From the NCBI GenBank assembly GCA_963710675.1, contig CAVQBE010000021.1, forward strand, positions 186,001 through 250,000: a DNA stretch of 64,000 nt, written 5' to 3'. This document shows positions 18,370 to 27,772 of this stretch, one piece after another. The position numbers and the translations under genes are program-made. Origin of the DNA: JACCZX01 sp963710675. GTDB taxonomy: Bacteria; Pseudomonadota; Gammaproteobacteria; Burkholderiales; Burkholderiaceae_F. Below the pieces are notes generated by a model. It had not been told where the DNA came from, did no database searches, and worked only from the letters and a program-made list of their open reading frames with translations. Every line of letters begins with the position of its first letter. Within the stretch, counting starts at the first letter, position 1.

Positions 18370-19539
18370 CTAGTCGGCGCGCAACGCGTCGACGATTTTC
18401 ATCCGGCTCGCCTTGATCGCCGGCAGGAACCCGCCGACAAATCCCATCACTATCGAAAACACCAGAGCCGAGATGACGATACTGGGAGTCAACGTGAAAG
18501 CAAACGCCAACTCGGAGAAGGACTGAAAATTGGTCGTTGAAATCGTGATTGCTGTCAGAAAGCTGGCGGCGACCAGGCCGAACACTCCACCGACCAGCGC
18601 CAATAGCAGCGACTCGATCAGGAATGCGAGCAGTATCGAGGCGCGTGGAAATCCCAGCGCACGCAGCGTTCCGATTTCGGCGGTACGCGTCGCAACGGCC
18701 GAATACATCGTGATCGCCGCGCCGATCATCGCGCCGATCGAGAAGATCACCGACAGCGCCATGCCGAGAATCGTGATGAAAGTTGACAAGCTGGCCGACT
18801 GGTCCGCGTAAAACTGCGCTTCGCGCTTGACGTCGACTTTCAATCGCGGATCGTTATCGAGTCGAGACTTAAGCGCGGGTAGCGAAGAAGGCGATGCTAG
18901 TTTCGCAATCACCGATGAATACGTAACACGGCGAAACGCTTGCATCATTTGCTCGACATCGCCCCAGATTTCGGAATCGAACGCTGTCTTGCCTCCATCC
19001 AACACTCCGACCACCGTCCACTGCCGACCGGCAAACGACAGCTGCTGGCCGATCTCGACTCCGGCAAACCCGCGCGCGACTGAGCTACCGACAACGATCT
19101 CGGATGACCCGGTGCGGAACATCCGGCCTTCGACGATCCGCACCTGAGGTCGCAACGCTCTACCCATCTCCGGCAGGCCGCGCACCACGACGTTGCTTCG
19201 CTTGTTGGGATCGCTGAGCTTGGGCAGCGAATTCAGAACGACCACTTCCTTCGACACCAGCGGCTGGCCGTCGGAACCGCGCGCGATCTCGGGAGATGTT
19301 TCGATCAGCGCCGCTTGGTCGCGAAAGACACCGCTTTGCACTTCGGTCTGGCTGCCCTGACGAATCAGTACGACATTGTCCGGCGAGCCGGTCGCTACCA
19401 GTGTCGCTTTCAATCCGGCGTCCAGCATCAGCACCGCGGCGAACACGAAGACGACCAGCGCCATGCCGCCCGCGGTAAGAGCGGTGGTCAGCTTGCGCAC
19501 CCACAGGTTGCGCCGTATGTAGCTGAATGGGACACGCAT
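18370..19539 (-). CDS. MacB/FtsX-type ABC transporter permease (second of two)
   Basis: 389 aa with the four-helix FtsX/MacB plan: one helix near residue 20-42 ('ALTAGGMALVVFVFAAVLML'), a large periplasmic domain, then three helices from about residue 265. The cytoplasmic loop 'AVATRTAEIGTLRALGFPRASIL' is the coupling-helix motif of FtsX-domain permeases. Ends 'IKASRMKIVDALRAD'. Such permeases do mechanotransmission from the ATPase to a periplasmic adaptor rather than classical substrate flipping. Starts 12 bp after the first permease, so the two likely form a heterodimer. Confidence 0.92.
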   Translation of the reverse strand: MRVPFSYIRRNLWVRKLTTALTAGGMALVVFVFAAVLMLDAGLKATLVATGSPDNVVLIRQGSQTEVQSGVFRDQAALIETSPEIARGSDGQPLVSKEVVVLNSLPKLSDPNKRSNVVVRGLPEMGRALRPQVRIVEGRMFRTGSSEIVVGSSVARGFAGVEIGQQLSFAGRQWTVVGVLDGGKTAFDSEIWGDVEQMMQAFRRVTYSSVIAKLASPSSLPALKSRLDNDPRLKVDVKREAQFYADQSASLSTFITILGMALSVIFSIGAMIGAAITMYSAVATRTAEIGTLRALGFPRASILLAFLIESLLLALVGGVFGLVAASFLTAITISTTNFQSFSELAFAFTLTPSIVISALVFSIVMGFVGGFLPAIKASRMKIVDALRAD

Positions 19540-19551
19540 CAGTGGCGACTG

Positions 19552-20712
19552 TCAGCCGATGTGTCGCAGGCCGTCGACGATTTTTACGCGCGCAGCGCGA
19601 ACTGCCGGCACTATGCCAGCCACCAAGCCAACAACAACCGCACACGCTGCCTGCAGGTAAAACGTTTGGGCCACCAGCGGCATTTTGGCAAAGACGCTGA
19701 TGGTCACGGCATGGAAAGCCTGCACGACGATCGGAGTCAGCAACATTCCGAGGCCAGCACCAACAAACGCCAGCAAAAAAGCTTCGCCCATGATCATCGC
19801 GGCCACCTTGCCCGGCTTGAAGCCAAGCGCTTTAAGCGTCGCGTACTCGGACAGCCGCTCACGCGCGGTCATCGCCATCGTGTTGGCGGCCACCGCCATG
19901 ATGATCAGTATGACGACGTAGCTGACGCCCTCGATTGCCGTGATGATCGTCTCGACCATTGCCACGAAACTCAACGTGAAAGCTTTCTCTGTCTCGGTCA
20001 GTGTCTCGGCCAGTGAGTTCTTGAACTGCGCATCGATTGCGCGCGAGATGTCGGGCGCAGACGGCCCATCGTCGATGCCGACAACGAACACGCCAGCGAA
20101 ATCGGCGCGGCCGCGCGCCGTCTGCTTCAGCTGCTCGTTCAGGTAGTCATAGTGAAAATACATCTGGCGCGTGATCGTCGTTTCATCCTTCGCGTCGTAG
20201 ATCGCACGCACGTTGAATTCCCAGTTGCCGGGATAAATTCCGCTTTTCAACGGAATCGTGTCGCCGATCTTGAAGCCGTAGAGGTCGGCGAGCTGGCGTC
20301 CGACGACGGCACCGCGACGATCGCGCATGAACGCCTGAAACTCGTCGGGGTGAAAGACGAATTCCGGATACATCGGAAAGTAAGTCGGCGCATCGACCGC
20401 AAACTGCGCGAAAAAGTTTTTCGGGTCCTTGTAGGTCCCGCCGAACCAGTTCGACACCGCAACTGCCGTGACCCCCGGCACCGAGCGAATCTTGTCGCGG
20501 TAGTAAATAGGCATCGCAAATGTCAGCGAGATCGCATTGCGCGTAATGAGCCGCGTTGCCGACGCCGCGTCCGATCCCGCATACCAGGCGCGCACGACGG
20601 TCTGCAGGAGTCCGAACGCAAGCGTTGCGATCACGAGCCCGACAATCGTCAAGGTCGTGCGCAGTTTCGCGCGAAACACGTTTCGGAATACGAGGTTCAG
20701 AAAAAAGAGCAT
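19552..20712 (-). CDS. MacB/FtsX-type ABC transporter permease (first of two)
   Basis: 386 aa, same topology as its neighbour: N-terminal 'RNVFRAKLRTTLTIVGLVIA' helix, periplasmic MacB-PCD-like domain with 'VTAVAVSNWFGG', then three C-terminal helices with the coupling motif 'RERLSEYATLKALGFKPGKVA'. It ends 'VRAARVKIVDGLRHIG'. It begins 9 bp after the ATPase stop. Together with the ATPase, second permease and HlyD-like adaptor it forms a MacAB/Lol-like envelope exporter of unknown cargo (lipid, lipoprotein or small molecule). Confidence 0.92.
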   Translation of the reverse strand: MLFFLNLVFRNVFRAKLRTTLTIVGLVIATLAFGLLQTVVRAWYAGSDAASATRLITRNAISLTFAMPIYYRDKIRSVPGVTAVAVSNWFGGTYKDPKNFFAQFAVDAPTYFPMYPEFVFHPDEFQAFMRDRRGAVVGRQLADLYGFKIGDTIPLKSGIYPGNWEFNVRAIYDAKDETTITRQMYFHYDYLNEQLKQTARGRADFAGVFVVGIDDGPSAPDISRAIDAQFKNSLAETLTETEKAFTLSFVAMVETIITAIEGVSYVVILIIMAVAANTMAMTARERLSEYATLKALGFKPGKVAAMIMGEAFLLAFVGAGLGMLLTPIVVQAFHAVTISVFAKMPLVAQTFYLQAACAVVVGLVAGIVPAVRAARVKIVDGLRHIG

Positions 20713-20721
20713 CAGCGCTGC

Positions 20722-21441
20722 TCAGTGACTGGGGACGGTGTCGGTCAACTGACCTTTGTCCAAGTAAATCAGATGATGCGCGGCTTCTGCGGCGCGAGGA
20801 TCGTGCGTCACCATCACGATGGTTTTGCCGAGCTCGAGATTCAAGCGGTCGAGCAATTTGAGGATGTCTGCGGCCGATTGCCGGTCCAGATCGCCGGTGG
20901 GCTCGTCGGCAATTACAAGCAGCGGGTCGGTCACCAGTGCGCGTGCAATGGCCACTCGCTGCTGCTGGCCGCCGGACAGCTCGTTCGGATAGTGCTTGCT
21001 GCGGTCCGACAGTCCAACCATCGACATCAGCAGATCTACCCGCTCGCGACGCTCGGCGCGAGATAGCGAAGTCAGCTGCAGCGGAAGCTCGACGTTCTCG
21101 AACGCGGTCAGCACAGGCATCAGGTTGTAAAACTGAAAGACGAAGCCGACCGTGCGCGCTCGCCAGTCGGCCAGCTCGCTATCGTTGAACTGCGTAATGT
21201 CTTCGCCTGCGATCAACAGCGACCCGGCGTCGGGCTTGTCGATGCCCGCTATCAGGTTCAGCAGCGTGCTCTTGCCTGAGCCTGAGGGCCCCATCATCGC
21301 GACGAAGTCGCGCTCGTTGATCGTCAGATTGATGTCCGTCAGAACCGGCACCTGCTGATCGCCACGTACATACCCTTTGGAAAGATGCGCGATTTGAACC
21401 AGCGCGCGTGTCTCGCGCGCGGCAAGAGTTCCGGCGTCCAT
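20722..21441 (-). CDS. ABC transporter ATPase of the MacB/LolD type
   Basis: 239 aa. Walker A 'GPSGSGKSTLLN', Q-loop 'FVFQFYNLMPVLTA', signature 'LSGGQQQRVAIARAL', Walker B 'LLVIADEPTGDLD' and H-loop 'MVTHD' are all intact. The 'PTGDLD' motif and the insert around 'YNLMPVLTAFENVELPL' place it in the LolD/FtsE/MacB-NBD group. Starts 3 bp after the adaptor stop and powers the two following permeases. Confidence 0.95.
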   Translation of the reverse strand: MDAGTLAARETRALVQIAHLSKGYVRGDQQVPVLTDINLTINERDFVAMMGPSGSGKSTLLNLIAGIDKPDAGSLLIAGEDITQFNDSELADWRARTVGFVFQFYNLMPVLTAFENVELPLQLTSLSRAERRERVDLLMSMVGLSDRSKHYPNELSGGQQQRVAIARALVTDPLLVIADEPTGDLDRQSAADILKLLDRLNLELGKTIVMVTHDPRAAEAAHHLIYLDKGQLTDTVPSH

Positions 21442-21443
21442 CG

Positions 21444-22676
21444 CTACTTCTTCGCTGCCGTCACGGTGACACCGGCGGTGACGCGATCGGTTGGCGCGAT
21501 CACGACGCGAGTGCCGGGCGCAAGGTCAACGCGCACCAGGTCACCTACTTTCGCACCCACCATTACCGGCGTCAGCGTCACCTTATCGTCGTTGCCGACG
21601 GCGAACACAACCTCTTTGCCGTCACGTTTGACGATTGCATCCGGCCGCAATGCCGCGACGGGTGTGCGCTCGTCGGGCTTAAGCGGACGTGACAAAAAAG
21701 CGATCTTCGCGCTCATATCGGGGAGCACGCGAGGATCGCGCTCGACAAACTTCACCTTGACCAACAGCGTCGCCTTGGTTCGGTCAACAGTCGGCACAAT
21801 ACGGCTCACCTCGCCGATCAGCCGCAGGTCAGGAAACGCGTCGAGCTGAATTTCCGCAGGCTGGCCCACGGTGATTTTCGCGATCGAGGCTTCCGACACA
21901 TCGGCTTCCACCTCGAGCGTTTCCATGTCGGCCATCGTGACGACCGCGCCGGTAGTTCCCGATGCCGATGAAAACGGCGTGACGATGTCACCGACGTTCG
22001 CACTCTTGGTTAACACCATTCCGGTGAACGGCGCTCGAATCAGCGTCTGGTCAAAGGCGACCTCGGCAGCTCGATAGTTCGCCTGAGCGACGGCGATCTG
22101 CGCTTTCAACGTATCAATTGCAGCGCGCGCTTTGTTGTAGCGGGCTTCCGCGGTGTCGAGTGCGGAGCCTGCGATGAATTTCTGCTGCGCCAGATCCTGC
22201 GCTCGTTTGAAGGCCGCTTGGGCATCCTCCAGATCAGCCTGGCCCTGCGCCAGATTGGCGCGCGCGACCTGCACCTGCGCAGCCGCCTGCTCGCGCTCGG
22301 CCGCGACATCTCGATTCTCAAGGCGCGCAATGATGTCGCCCTCGGTTACACGCTGGCCCTCCTGCACGCCGAGCCATTCGAGCCGGCCCGTGCCTTTGGA
22401 CGACACAGACGCGCGCCGGGCCGCGACTACACGGCCGGTCGCGTTAAGTGCCGACACGGACACCGACGGGTACGCAGCGGCAACGGTTGCAATTTCGACC
22501 GCCTGCGGCGCGTTGCGGCGTGCAACGAAGAACGCTATCGCTGCCAGCACGACCAGCGCGATCGCCCAGAACCACCAACGCTTCCAGAATGCGCGCCGAC
22601 GACGCGGCGCCACCGCGGTGCGGTCGATCGCAAGTCGAGAAAGCGACGGCGCGGTCGGAGGTGACTGATCAGCCAT
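21444..22676 (-). CDS. HlyD/MacA-type periplasmic adaptor (membrane fusion protein)
   Basis: 410 aa from the ATG at 22676; the frame runs further upstream without similarity. A basic N-terminus (RRRRAFWKRWW) precedes a transmembrane helix 'FWAIALVVLAAIAFFVA'. Next come a barrel-sandwich lipoyl half ('ASVSSKGTGRLEWLGVQEGQRVTEGD'), a long coiled-coil hairpin rich in Ala/Gln, the second lipoyl half 'IRAPFTGMVLTKSANVGDIV' (part shown) and beta-barrel domains. It bridges the inner-membrane ABC unit to an outer-membrane channel. No TolC-like gene is adjacent. First gene of the four-gene operon. Confidence 0.93.
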   Translation of the reverse strand: MADQSPPTAPSLSRLAIDRTAVAPRRRRAFWKRWWFWAIALVVLAAIAFFVARRNAPQAVEIATVAAAYPSVSVSALNATGRVVAARRASVSSKGTGRLEWLGVQEGQRVTEGDIIARLENRDVAAEREQAAAQVQVARANLAQGQADLEDAQAAFKRAQDLAQQKFIAGSALDTAEARYNKARAAIDTLKAQIAVAQANYRAAEVAFDQTLIRAPFTGMVLTKSANVGDIVTPFSSASGTTGAVVTMADMETLEVEADVSEASIAKITVGQPAEIQLDAFPDLRLIGEVSRIVPTVDRTKATLLVKVKFVERDPRVLPDMSAKIAFLSRPLKPDERTPVAALRPDAIVKRDGKEVVFAVGNDDKVTLTPVMVGAKVGDLVRVDLAPGTRVVIAPTDRVTAGVTVTAAKK

Positions 22677-22789
22677 GCGGAGTAGGTAGGAGTAAGCCGC
22701 GGATCGAAAGCCGCGGCGTCGAACGGAGCCGTGCATGCTAAAGCAACGACACTGCTGGCCGACTTCTATCGACCGCAAACATCGGGGCG

Positions 22790-22823
22790 AAAAAAACCGC
22801 CGCGCGCTTACGCGACGCGGCGG
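22790..22823 (-). terminator. Rho-independent terminator of the oligomer hydrolase gene
   Basis: On the minus strand, 16 bp past the 22839 stop, an 8-bp GC stem (CGCCGCGG-type arms at 22797-22804 and 22816-22823, loop of 11 nt) is followed directly by seven T. This is a textbook intrinsic terminator and separates the hydrolase gene from the exporter operon downstream. Confidence 0.88.
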
Positions 22824-22838
22824 CTTGACGGAAACCGA

Positions 22839-24983
22839 CTAGATCAATTCGGGATTTGCACCGTATTGCTGCCGGAAGTTGATCGCGTCACCTGCGGCCG
22901 GTGCCAGCTGAATCGGCGGCAAATTGGCCGTGGTGATCGCCGGCGCCGCCCCGGGAGTACCCCCACGCGGGGTCGGGCGAACCACTTGCGATGCTGGCAG
23001 GGCAGCGCCATTGCGCAGGTGGTTCCACATCAGATTAAGTGCTTGGTTGTCGTAATAGTGCATCGGAATGTAGCGCGTGTCATAGCCGGCAATCGCCGGA
23101 ATGAACGTTTCAAAATGCTGCGCGTTCAGCACTTCAATGTAGGACAGACGGCTGGCAGCGCCTTCAACGACCTTGTTCGTGCCGAAGTACGGGCGCGACG
23201 TGTGATTGACCGGAATCAGTCCGTCCGCACGGCCATGAACGATGATCGCCGGCTTGCCGCGCAAATTTCCGGTCAGACGTACCTCACTCACACCGGCCTG
23301 CAAAGCAACCGCGTTGGCGTTCGACGTTGTCCATAACTGCCGCAGGCATAGCGCACCAAGCGCGGCAAAGTTGCCATCGGCACCCAGGTGATTCATGGGC
23401 CCACCCGCTGCGTCGTTATAGATGACGTTTATTCCGTTAGTCGGCGGAACGCCGTTGCCATTGGCAAAAACCGTCAGCATTGGCGAAATGGCTGCGGCTG
23501 CGGGCACACCGGTGGCGGTCGCGTTGTTAGTGGTCGCGAAACTGAAACCGCACAAGTTGTCGATGACGCTGGCCCTTGCATACGCGTTTGCGTAGGTCAC
23601 CGCCACGGCCGGTGTGGCAAAGGCGTAGAGCGAGGCGTACAGCACATCGGACTCCGGCTCCCAACCGGCGGCGCGCAACTGCGCCAGCGCATCATTGGAC
23701 TGCGAGGTGAAGTCGGCGCCGGCCACCTGGCCGTTTAACGCCAACGCCCCGCAACGATTCTGCGCACTTGCCATCGGCACAAACGCGAGCCCCGGTGCTG
23801 TCGCCAGCGCTGGCGCGTATGCGGCGCACGGCTGCAGCAAATTGGCTAGAGATATGTAGTCATACAGCGGGCGCCCGATCGCGGTAGATGGGTAGTTCAC
23901 TCCACCCCGGGATATTGCCAATCCAGCAGGCAACGTTGGATAGACAACTGGCTCTCCCACGACAAGTGCGTCGATCAGTCCGGTTGTGTCCCCTTCGACG
24001 GCTTGGATCGAAGCGCCACCGCCGTTGGAAACAGATGAGGCGATCACCAAAGTGTTCGAGGCAACAAACAAACGTTGCTTGGCACTTGAACCGGGTACCG
24101 CTGGCGCAAGCTGCTCGTTCGCCGCCCACAGCGCAAACTCAATTGCCTGCCGCGTGAATAGGCCCCAATCCTTCTCGGGGTTCGCTTGCGAGTGCGCGTG
24201 CTTGAACGCATAACGGAACGGATTGGTCGCGGCAAACGCGCTGCGCTGAGGCTCGCTGATCGGCGCGGTGAAGTGGCTCGTATTGCCTGCGGTTGTCGCG
24301 TTCGCGGTGAGGCCGTTGATCAACGTGATCGTGTTGCTGTCGAGTTCGTGTGCTCCGTTGCCCGTGCCTTTATCGGTATAGGCAACAGCGCAGCCACGCT
24401 TGAGTCCCCATTCGCCCGCAGCCGATACGGCACCATAGACGCCACGCGAACCGGATGACGATGCGGTAACGATGCAAGGCGAAGTCTGGCTGAACGTCGA
24501 AGGGATTTGCACCATCAGTGTCGCCCAGGCGCGGCCGTTTGCGTCAACGCTGTAGGCAAGATATTCGGTGCCTGCAATCTTGCCGGCCCCGGGCGTCGTG
24601 TTCGGCGCACCGCCCTCGACTGGAACATTGGGCCCATAGAGCACGCCGTAGCCCCCCGCGGTGCTGATATCCACTAGGGCTCGATAGTTGTTGTAGATAG
24701 CGCGCCGGCGCAGCTCCGCGGCAGTTGGCTGCGCCGATACCGCCGGCGCGGTCGCGCTTTGCAGCCCGTCCCAACCCAAGCCCCGGTCAGTAAATCGTCG
24801 GTGGTGCCATCGTAGGTTGCGGTCGACACCGTACCCAAGGAACGTAGGCCGGCACATTCGACGGTCGGGTACGGGTGGGTCATCGTCGCTGCTTCCGCAC
24901 GCCGCAAGAGCGGACACTGAAAGCGCAAAACAAATGGAAAAAATGCGGCCGCTGCGCGGGCCGCGCGATGAACTGCGAAACAT
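22839..24983 (-). CDS. 3-hydroxybutyrate-oligomer hydrolase-like lipoprotein; two compensating frameshifts
   Basis: About 714 aa from the ATG at 24983 (preceded by GGGAGATCAA). The signal peptide ends in a lipobox-like 'LSVSALAAC'. Family features of the D-3-hydroxybutyrate oligomer hydrolases (about 700 aa) include 'ALVDISTAGGYGVLYGPNV', 'TDKGTGNGAHELDS' and the nucleophile region 'VSNGGGAS' (Ser codon at 24027-24029). The enzyme cleaves short oligomers released from poly-3-hydroxybutyrate to monomer. Between about 24785 and 24875 the proper sequence, 'VSTATYDGTTDDLLT', is in another frame, and the main frame reads nonsense there; two nearby indels restore each other. Divergent from a LysR gene, followed by a strong terminator. 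Confidence 0.85.
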   Translation of the reverse strand: MFRSSSRGPRSGRIFSICFALSVSALAACGSSDDDPPVPDRRMCRPTFLGYGVDRNLRWHHRRFTDRGLGWDGLQSATAPAVSAQPTAAELRRRAIYNNYRALVDISTAGGYGVLYGPNVPVEGGAPNTTPGAGKIAGTEYLAYSVDANGRAWATLMVQIPSTFSQTSPCIVTASSSGSRGVYGAVSAAGEWGLKRGCAVAYTDKGTGNGAHELDSNTITLINGLTANATTAGNTSHFTAPISEPQRSAFAATNPFRYAFKHAHSQANPEKDWGLFTRQAIEFALWAANEQLAPAVPGSSAKQRLFVASNTLVIASSVSNGGGASIQAVEGDTTGLIDALVVGEPVVYPTLPAGLAISRGGVNYPSTAIGRPLYDYISLANLLQPCAAYAPALATAPGLAFVPMASAQNRCGALALNGQVAGADFTSQSNDALAQLRAAGWEPESDVLYASLYAFATPAVAVTYANAYARASVIDNLCGFSFATTNNATATGVPAAAAISPMLTVFANGNGVPPTNGINVIYNDAAGGPMNHLGADGNFAALGALCLRQLWTTSNANAVALQAGVSEVRLTGNLRGKPAIIVHGRADGLIPVNHTSRPYFGTNKVVEGAASRLSYIEVLNAQHFETFIPAIAGYDTRYIPMHYYDNQALNLMWNHLRNGAALPASQVVRPTPRGGTPGAAPAITTANLPPIQLAPAAGDAINFRQQYGANPELI

Positions 24984-25122
24984 GTTGATCTCCCTGATCT
25001 CGTCGGTCGAATTGCCGCTGCCTACTACCGTACACCTCCAAGCGATATGCCGAAAGGCGCAAGGCTGCAAATGGTCACTGTGCAAAAATGCACAATGCGC
25101 CGCCGCTCTCGCTGCACGCACC

Positions 25123-26079
25123 GTGCCCATTGTCTCGGATTGGTCGGACCTGCGCTACTTTCTTGAGGCTGCGCGCACTCGCAGCCACACCGCAGCGGCG
25201 CGCCGACTTGGCGTCGAACACACGACCGTTGCGCGCAGGTTGCAGCGGCTCGCGCGCGACTACGGTACCCGCTGCTGGAACGCAACGTGATGGGTGGGAG
25301 CCGACTGAAGCCGGCCGCCAGTTAATGGCGCACGCCGAAGCAATGGAGGCCGCGTCATTGCGGCTGACTGAAGAACTCGCAGGCGGGCCGGCTACTGTCG
25401 CCGGTACTGTGCGGCTCGGTGTTCCCGAAGTCCTCGGCGCGCGCGTATTAACACCACGCTTGCCACCGCTGCTGGCGCAATATCCGGAGCTGCAAATCGA
25501 GCTGCTTTTGCTGCCGCGCTCGCCCAGTCTTGCAGCGCGCGAAGCGGATCTGACGGTGACACTTGAGCCGCCGCGAAGCGGCCGGTATTACGTAACGCGC
25601 TCACGCAGCTGCGTTACGACTTATACGGATCCGCCGAGTACCTGGCACAGCATCGGCCAATCAAGCAGCGATCCGACTCGCCGGCCATCGGTTCGTCGAC
25701 TACGTGCAGGACTATCTGCTGAGCGATTCGCTGCGCTATCTCGACGAACTGGGGCTCGATCCGCAACGAGTGTTCGCGGCAACTGGAATGCAGGCGCAGT
25801 ACGAGGCGATCCGCTGCGGCCTCGGCATTGGCATGCTGGCGCGCTATCTGTCATGGCCAGAGAGCCCGTTGATCAGACTGTGCTGCCCGAGAAATGTGGA
25901 TCGAACGCGTGCTCTGGCTGGCGGCGCCGGTCGACATGTTCGCAAGGCGCCGTGTGCGAGTCGTGTGGGATTTTCTGCGCGGCGTTGTGGCGGCCGAGCC
26001 GGAGCTGTTCGGCCCGGTCAATCCTCGCCTGCCGACATCATTTGCCGATACAGAACCGGCTGAAGATCACTCCCAGTAA
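25123..26079 (+). CDS. LysR-family transcriptional regulator, broken by several frameshifts
   Basis: From a GTG at 25123 the winged-helix N-terminus is clear: 'DWSDLRYFLEAARTRSHTAAARRLGVEH' (part) and 'TTVARRLQRL'. Near 25265-25290 the frame changes; 'WEPTEAGRQLMAHAEAME' and the effector-domain start 'TVRLGVPEVLGARVL' follow. After about 25610 the sequence again scatters over frames ('YLLSDSLRYLDELGLDP', then 'VLWLAAPVDMFARRRV'), ending at the stop at 26079. Protein similarity is continuous across frames, so at least four indels are involved. It is divergent from the oligomer hydrolase across about 140 bp and may regulate it. Overlaps the mnmE 3' end tail to tail. Artefact or recent decay cannot be told apart here, but neighbouring mnmE has the same fault. 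Confidence 0.8.
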
Positions 26080-27420
26080 GTCATCGGCCGACACCTCGCC
26101 GGTTATTTCGCCAATCGAATTGCCCGCGAGCCGCAGTTCCTCGGCAAACAGGTCGAGCTGCGCATCGCGTTGCGCTGCATGCTGCGCAGCGAGCGCCAGA
26201 TGATCGCGCGCGATCGCGAGCGCCCGCAGATGGCGTTCGCGTGCCAGAAACACAGACTCGCCCGAGTTTCCTGATCCCACCCCGCTACGCGCTTCAGTTC
26301 GTCGCGCAAAGGTCGACGCCGGCGCCGGTCTTGGCCGACAAGTACACATGCTCGCCGTCGACACGCGCCGCGGCGCGCACCAGGTCGATCTTGTTGACAA
26401 CCGTCAGCAGCGGGACGCGCCGGCCCGTGCGCTCGGTGACGCTGCTCGAGCACGGCCGCATCGTCGACCGACGATGTCGCATCGACCAAATGCACGACAA
26501 CATCGGCCCGCTCGATCTCCGCCCACGTGCGGGCGATGCCCAGCCGCTCGACTTCATCGGTCGCCTCGCGCAACCCTGCCGTATCGATCACGTTCAGCGG
26601 AATGCCGTCGACGTCAATCTGCTGCGCTATGCGATCGCGCGTCGTGCCGGGAATCGCGGTGACGATTGCAATATCGGCGCCGGCTAGCGCGTTCATCAGG
26701 CTCGACTTGCCGACGTTGGGCGCGCCGACCAGCACGACGTTCAATCCATCGCGCAGCAGTGCGCCTTGCCGCGCCTGCTTCAACAGCTGGTCCAGATCAC
26801 CGCGAATGCGCGCCAGCCGCCCGGTCGCGTCCGACTGCTGCAGAAAGTCGAGCTCTTCTTCCGGAAAGTCGAGCGTCGCTTCCACCAGCATGCGCAAGCT
26901 CGATCAACGCCGATGTCAGTGCGTGCGCGCGGCGCGAAAACTCGCCCGCCAGCGAACGGACCGCGGCGCGCGCGGCGACCTCGGTCGTCGCGTCGATCAG
27001 ATCGGCCACCGCCTCGGCCTGCGCGAGGTCGAGCCGGTCGTTTAGAAACGCGCGCTGCGTGAATTCTCCCGGCTCCGCAATGCGCAGTCCGATCGCGCGG
27101 CCGGCCTGCAAGCAGCGCGCAAGCAACATGCGCAACACCACCGGTCCGCCATGGCCCTGCAACTCGAGCACGTTTTCGCCGGTGTACGAATGCGGCGCGG
27201 GAAAGTAGAGCGCGATGCCGCGGTCAATCTCGGCGCCGTCGTCTGCGAGAAACCTGGCGTACAGCGCATGGCGTGGCAGCAATGCGCTCGCGCGCGACGC
27301 CAGGACTGCTTCAATGACCGGCGTTATAGACGTGCCGGAAACGCGAACGATGCCAATGCCGCCGCGGCCCGGCCCGGTGGCAATCGCAACGATCGGATCT
27401 GCCGCCGCGGTGTTGACCAT
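26038..27420 (-). CDS. mnmE: tRNA uridine-5-carboxymethylaminomethyl GTPase MnmE (TrmE); several frameshifts
   Basis: The start at 27420 reads 'DPIVAIATGPGRGGIGIVR', the MnmE N-terminus, with 'GGPVVLRMLLARC' and 'GEFTQRAFLNDRLDLAQAEAV'. After a shift near 26890 comes 'EEELDFLQQSDA' and the G domain: G1 'GAPNVGKSSLMN', G3 'DTAGLR'. A shift near 26440 leads to G4 'VVNKIDL' and G5 'YLSAKTGAG'. Further shifts near 26310 and 26250 lead to the C-terminus, ending 'IFSRFCIGK', the invariant CIGK with its catalytic cysteine. Total span equals about 460 codons, normal for MnmE. Partner of MnmG. A functional copy is expected in nearly all bacteria, so the frameshifts are probably sequence errors. Confidence 0.93.
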
Positions 27421-27466
27421 CGAGCGCGAGTTTACGTTTGCTGCACCGGCGCAAAATGAACATCCG

Positions 27467-27772
27467 ATGCCCGAAGACGATCCACTGACTCGATACGGCC
27501 CGCCACTGGCAAGCGTCATCCTTGCAGTGGTGCTGTCGGTTCTGGTCGCCGCGATGATGGCCGGGCAGATTGAGGGTGAGTATCAAACGCGCGCGCTGGT
27601 TTACGCCGGCTTCGTGCTGTGGGTGCTGTTCGGCGCCGTGGTCGTATTCGTGCTGGCGCACCGCGGCGAAGCAGGGCGACTATCAATCGTTCGCGTCCTG
27701 CTCTGGGCCGCAAGCATCTGGCTCTGGCCGATATTCCTGCTGCTGCGCCGCCGGCCAAGCAACGGCGGCTAG
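27467..27772 (+). CDS. Small two- to three-helix membrane protein, unknown function
   Basis: 101 aa from the ATG at 27467. Hydrophobic stretches 'PLASVILAVVLSVLVAAMMAG', 'LVYAGFVLWVLFGAVVVFVLA' and 'RVLLWAASIWLWPIFLLL' give three predicted transmembrane helices, with a basic C-terminus. It sits on the strand opposite to mnmE and yidC, between them, and its last 4 bp overlap the yidC end. I do not recognise a family. Clean hydrophobic periodicity and an ATG just past the mnmE start region favour a real gene; no strong ribosome binding site is seen. Confidence 0.6.
   Translation: MPEDDPLTRYGPPLASVILAVVLSVLVAAMMAGQIEGEYQTRALVYAGFVLWVLFGAVVVFVLAHRGEAGRLSIVRVLLWAASIWLWPIFLLLRRRPSNGG

Noticed and set aside
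20152..21066. A 304-codon plus-strand frame over the ABC permease and ATPase genes
   Set aside because: It lies antisense to well-conserved genes, is rich in Arg and His as expected for a shadow of GC-rich coding DNA, and has no recognisable domain.
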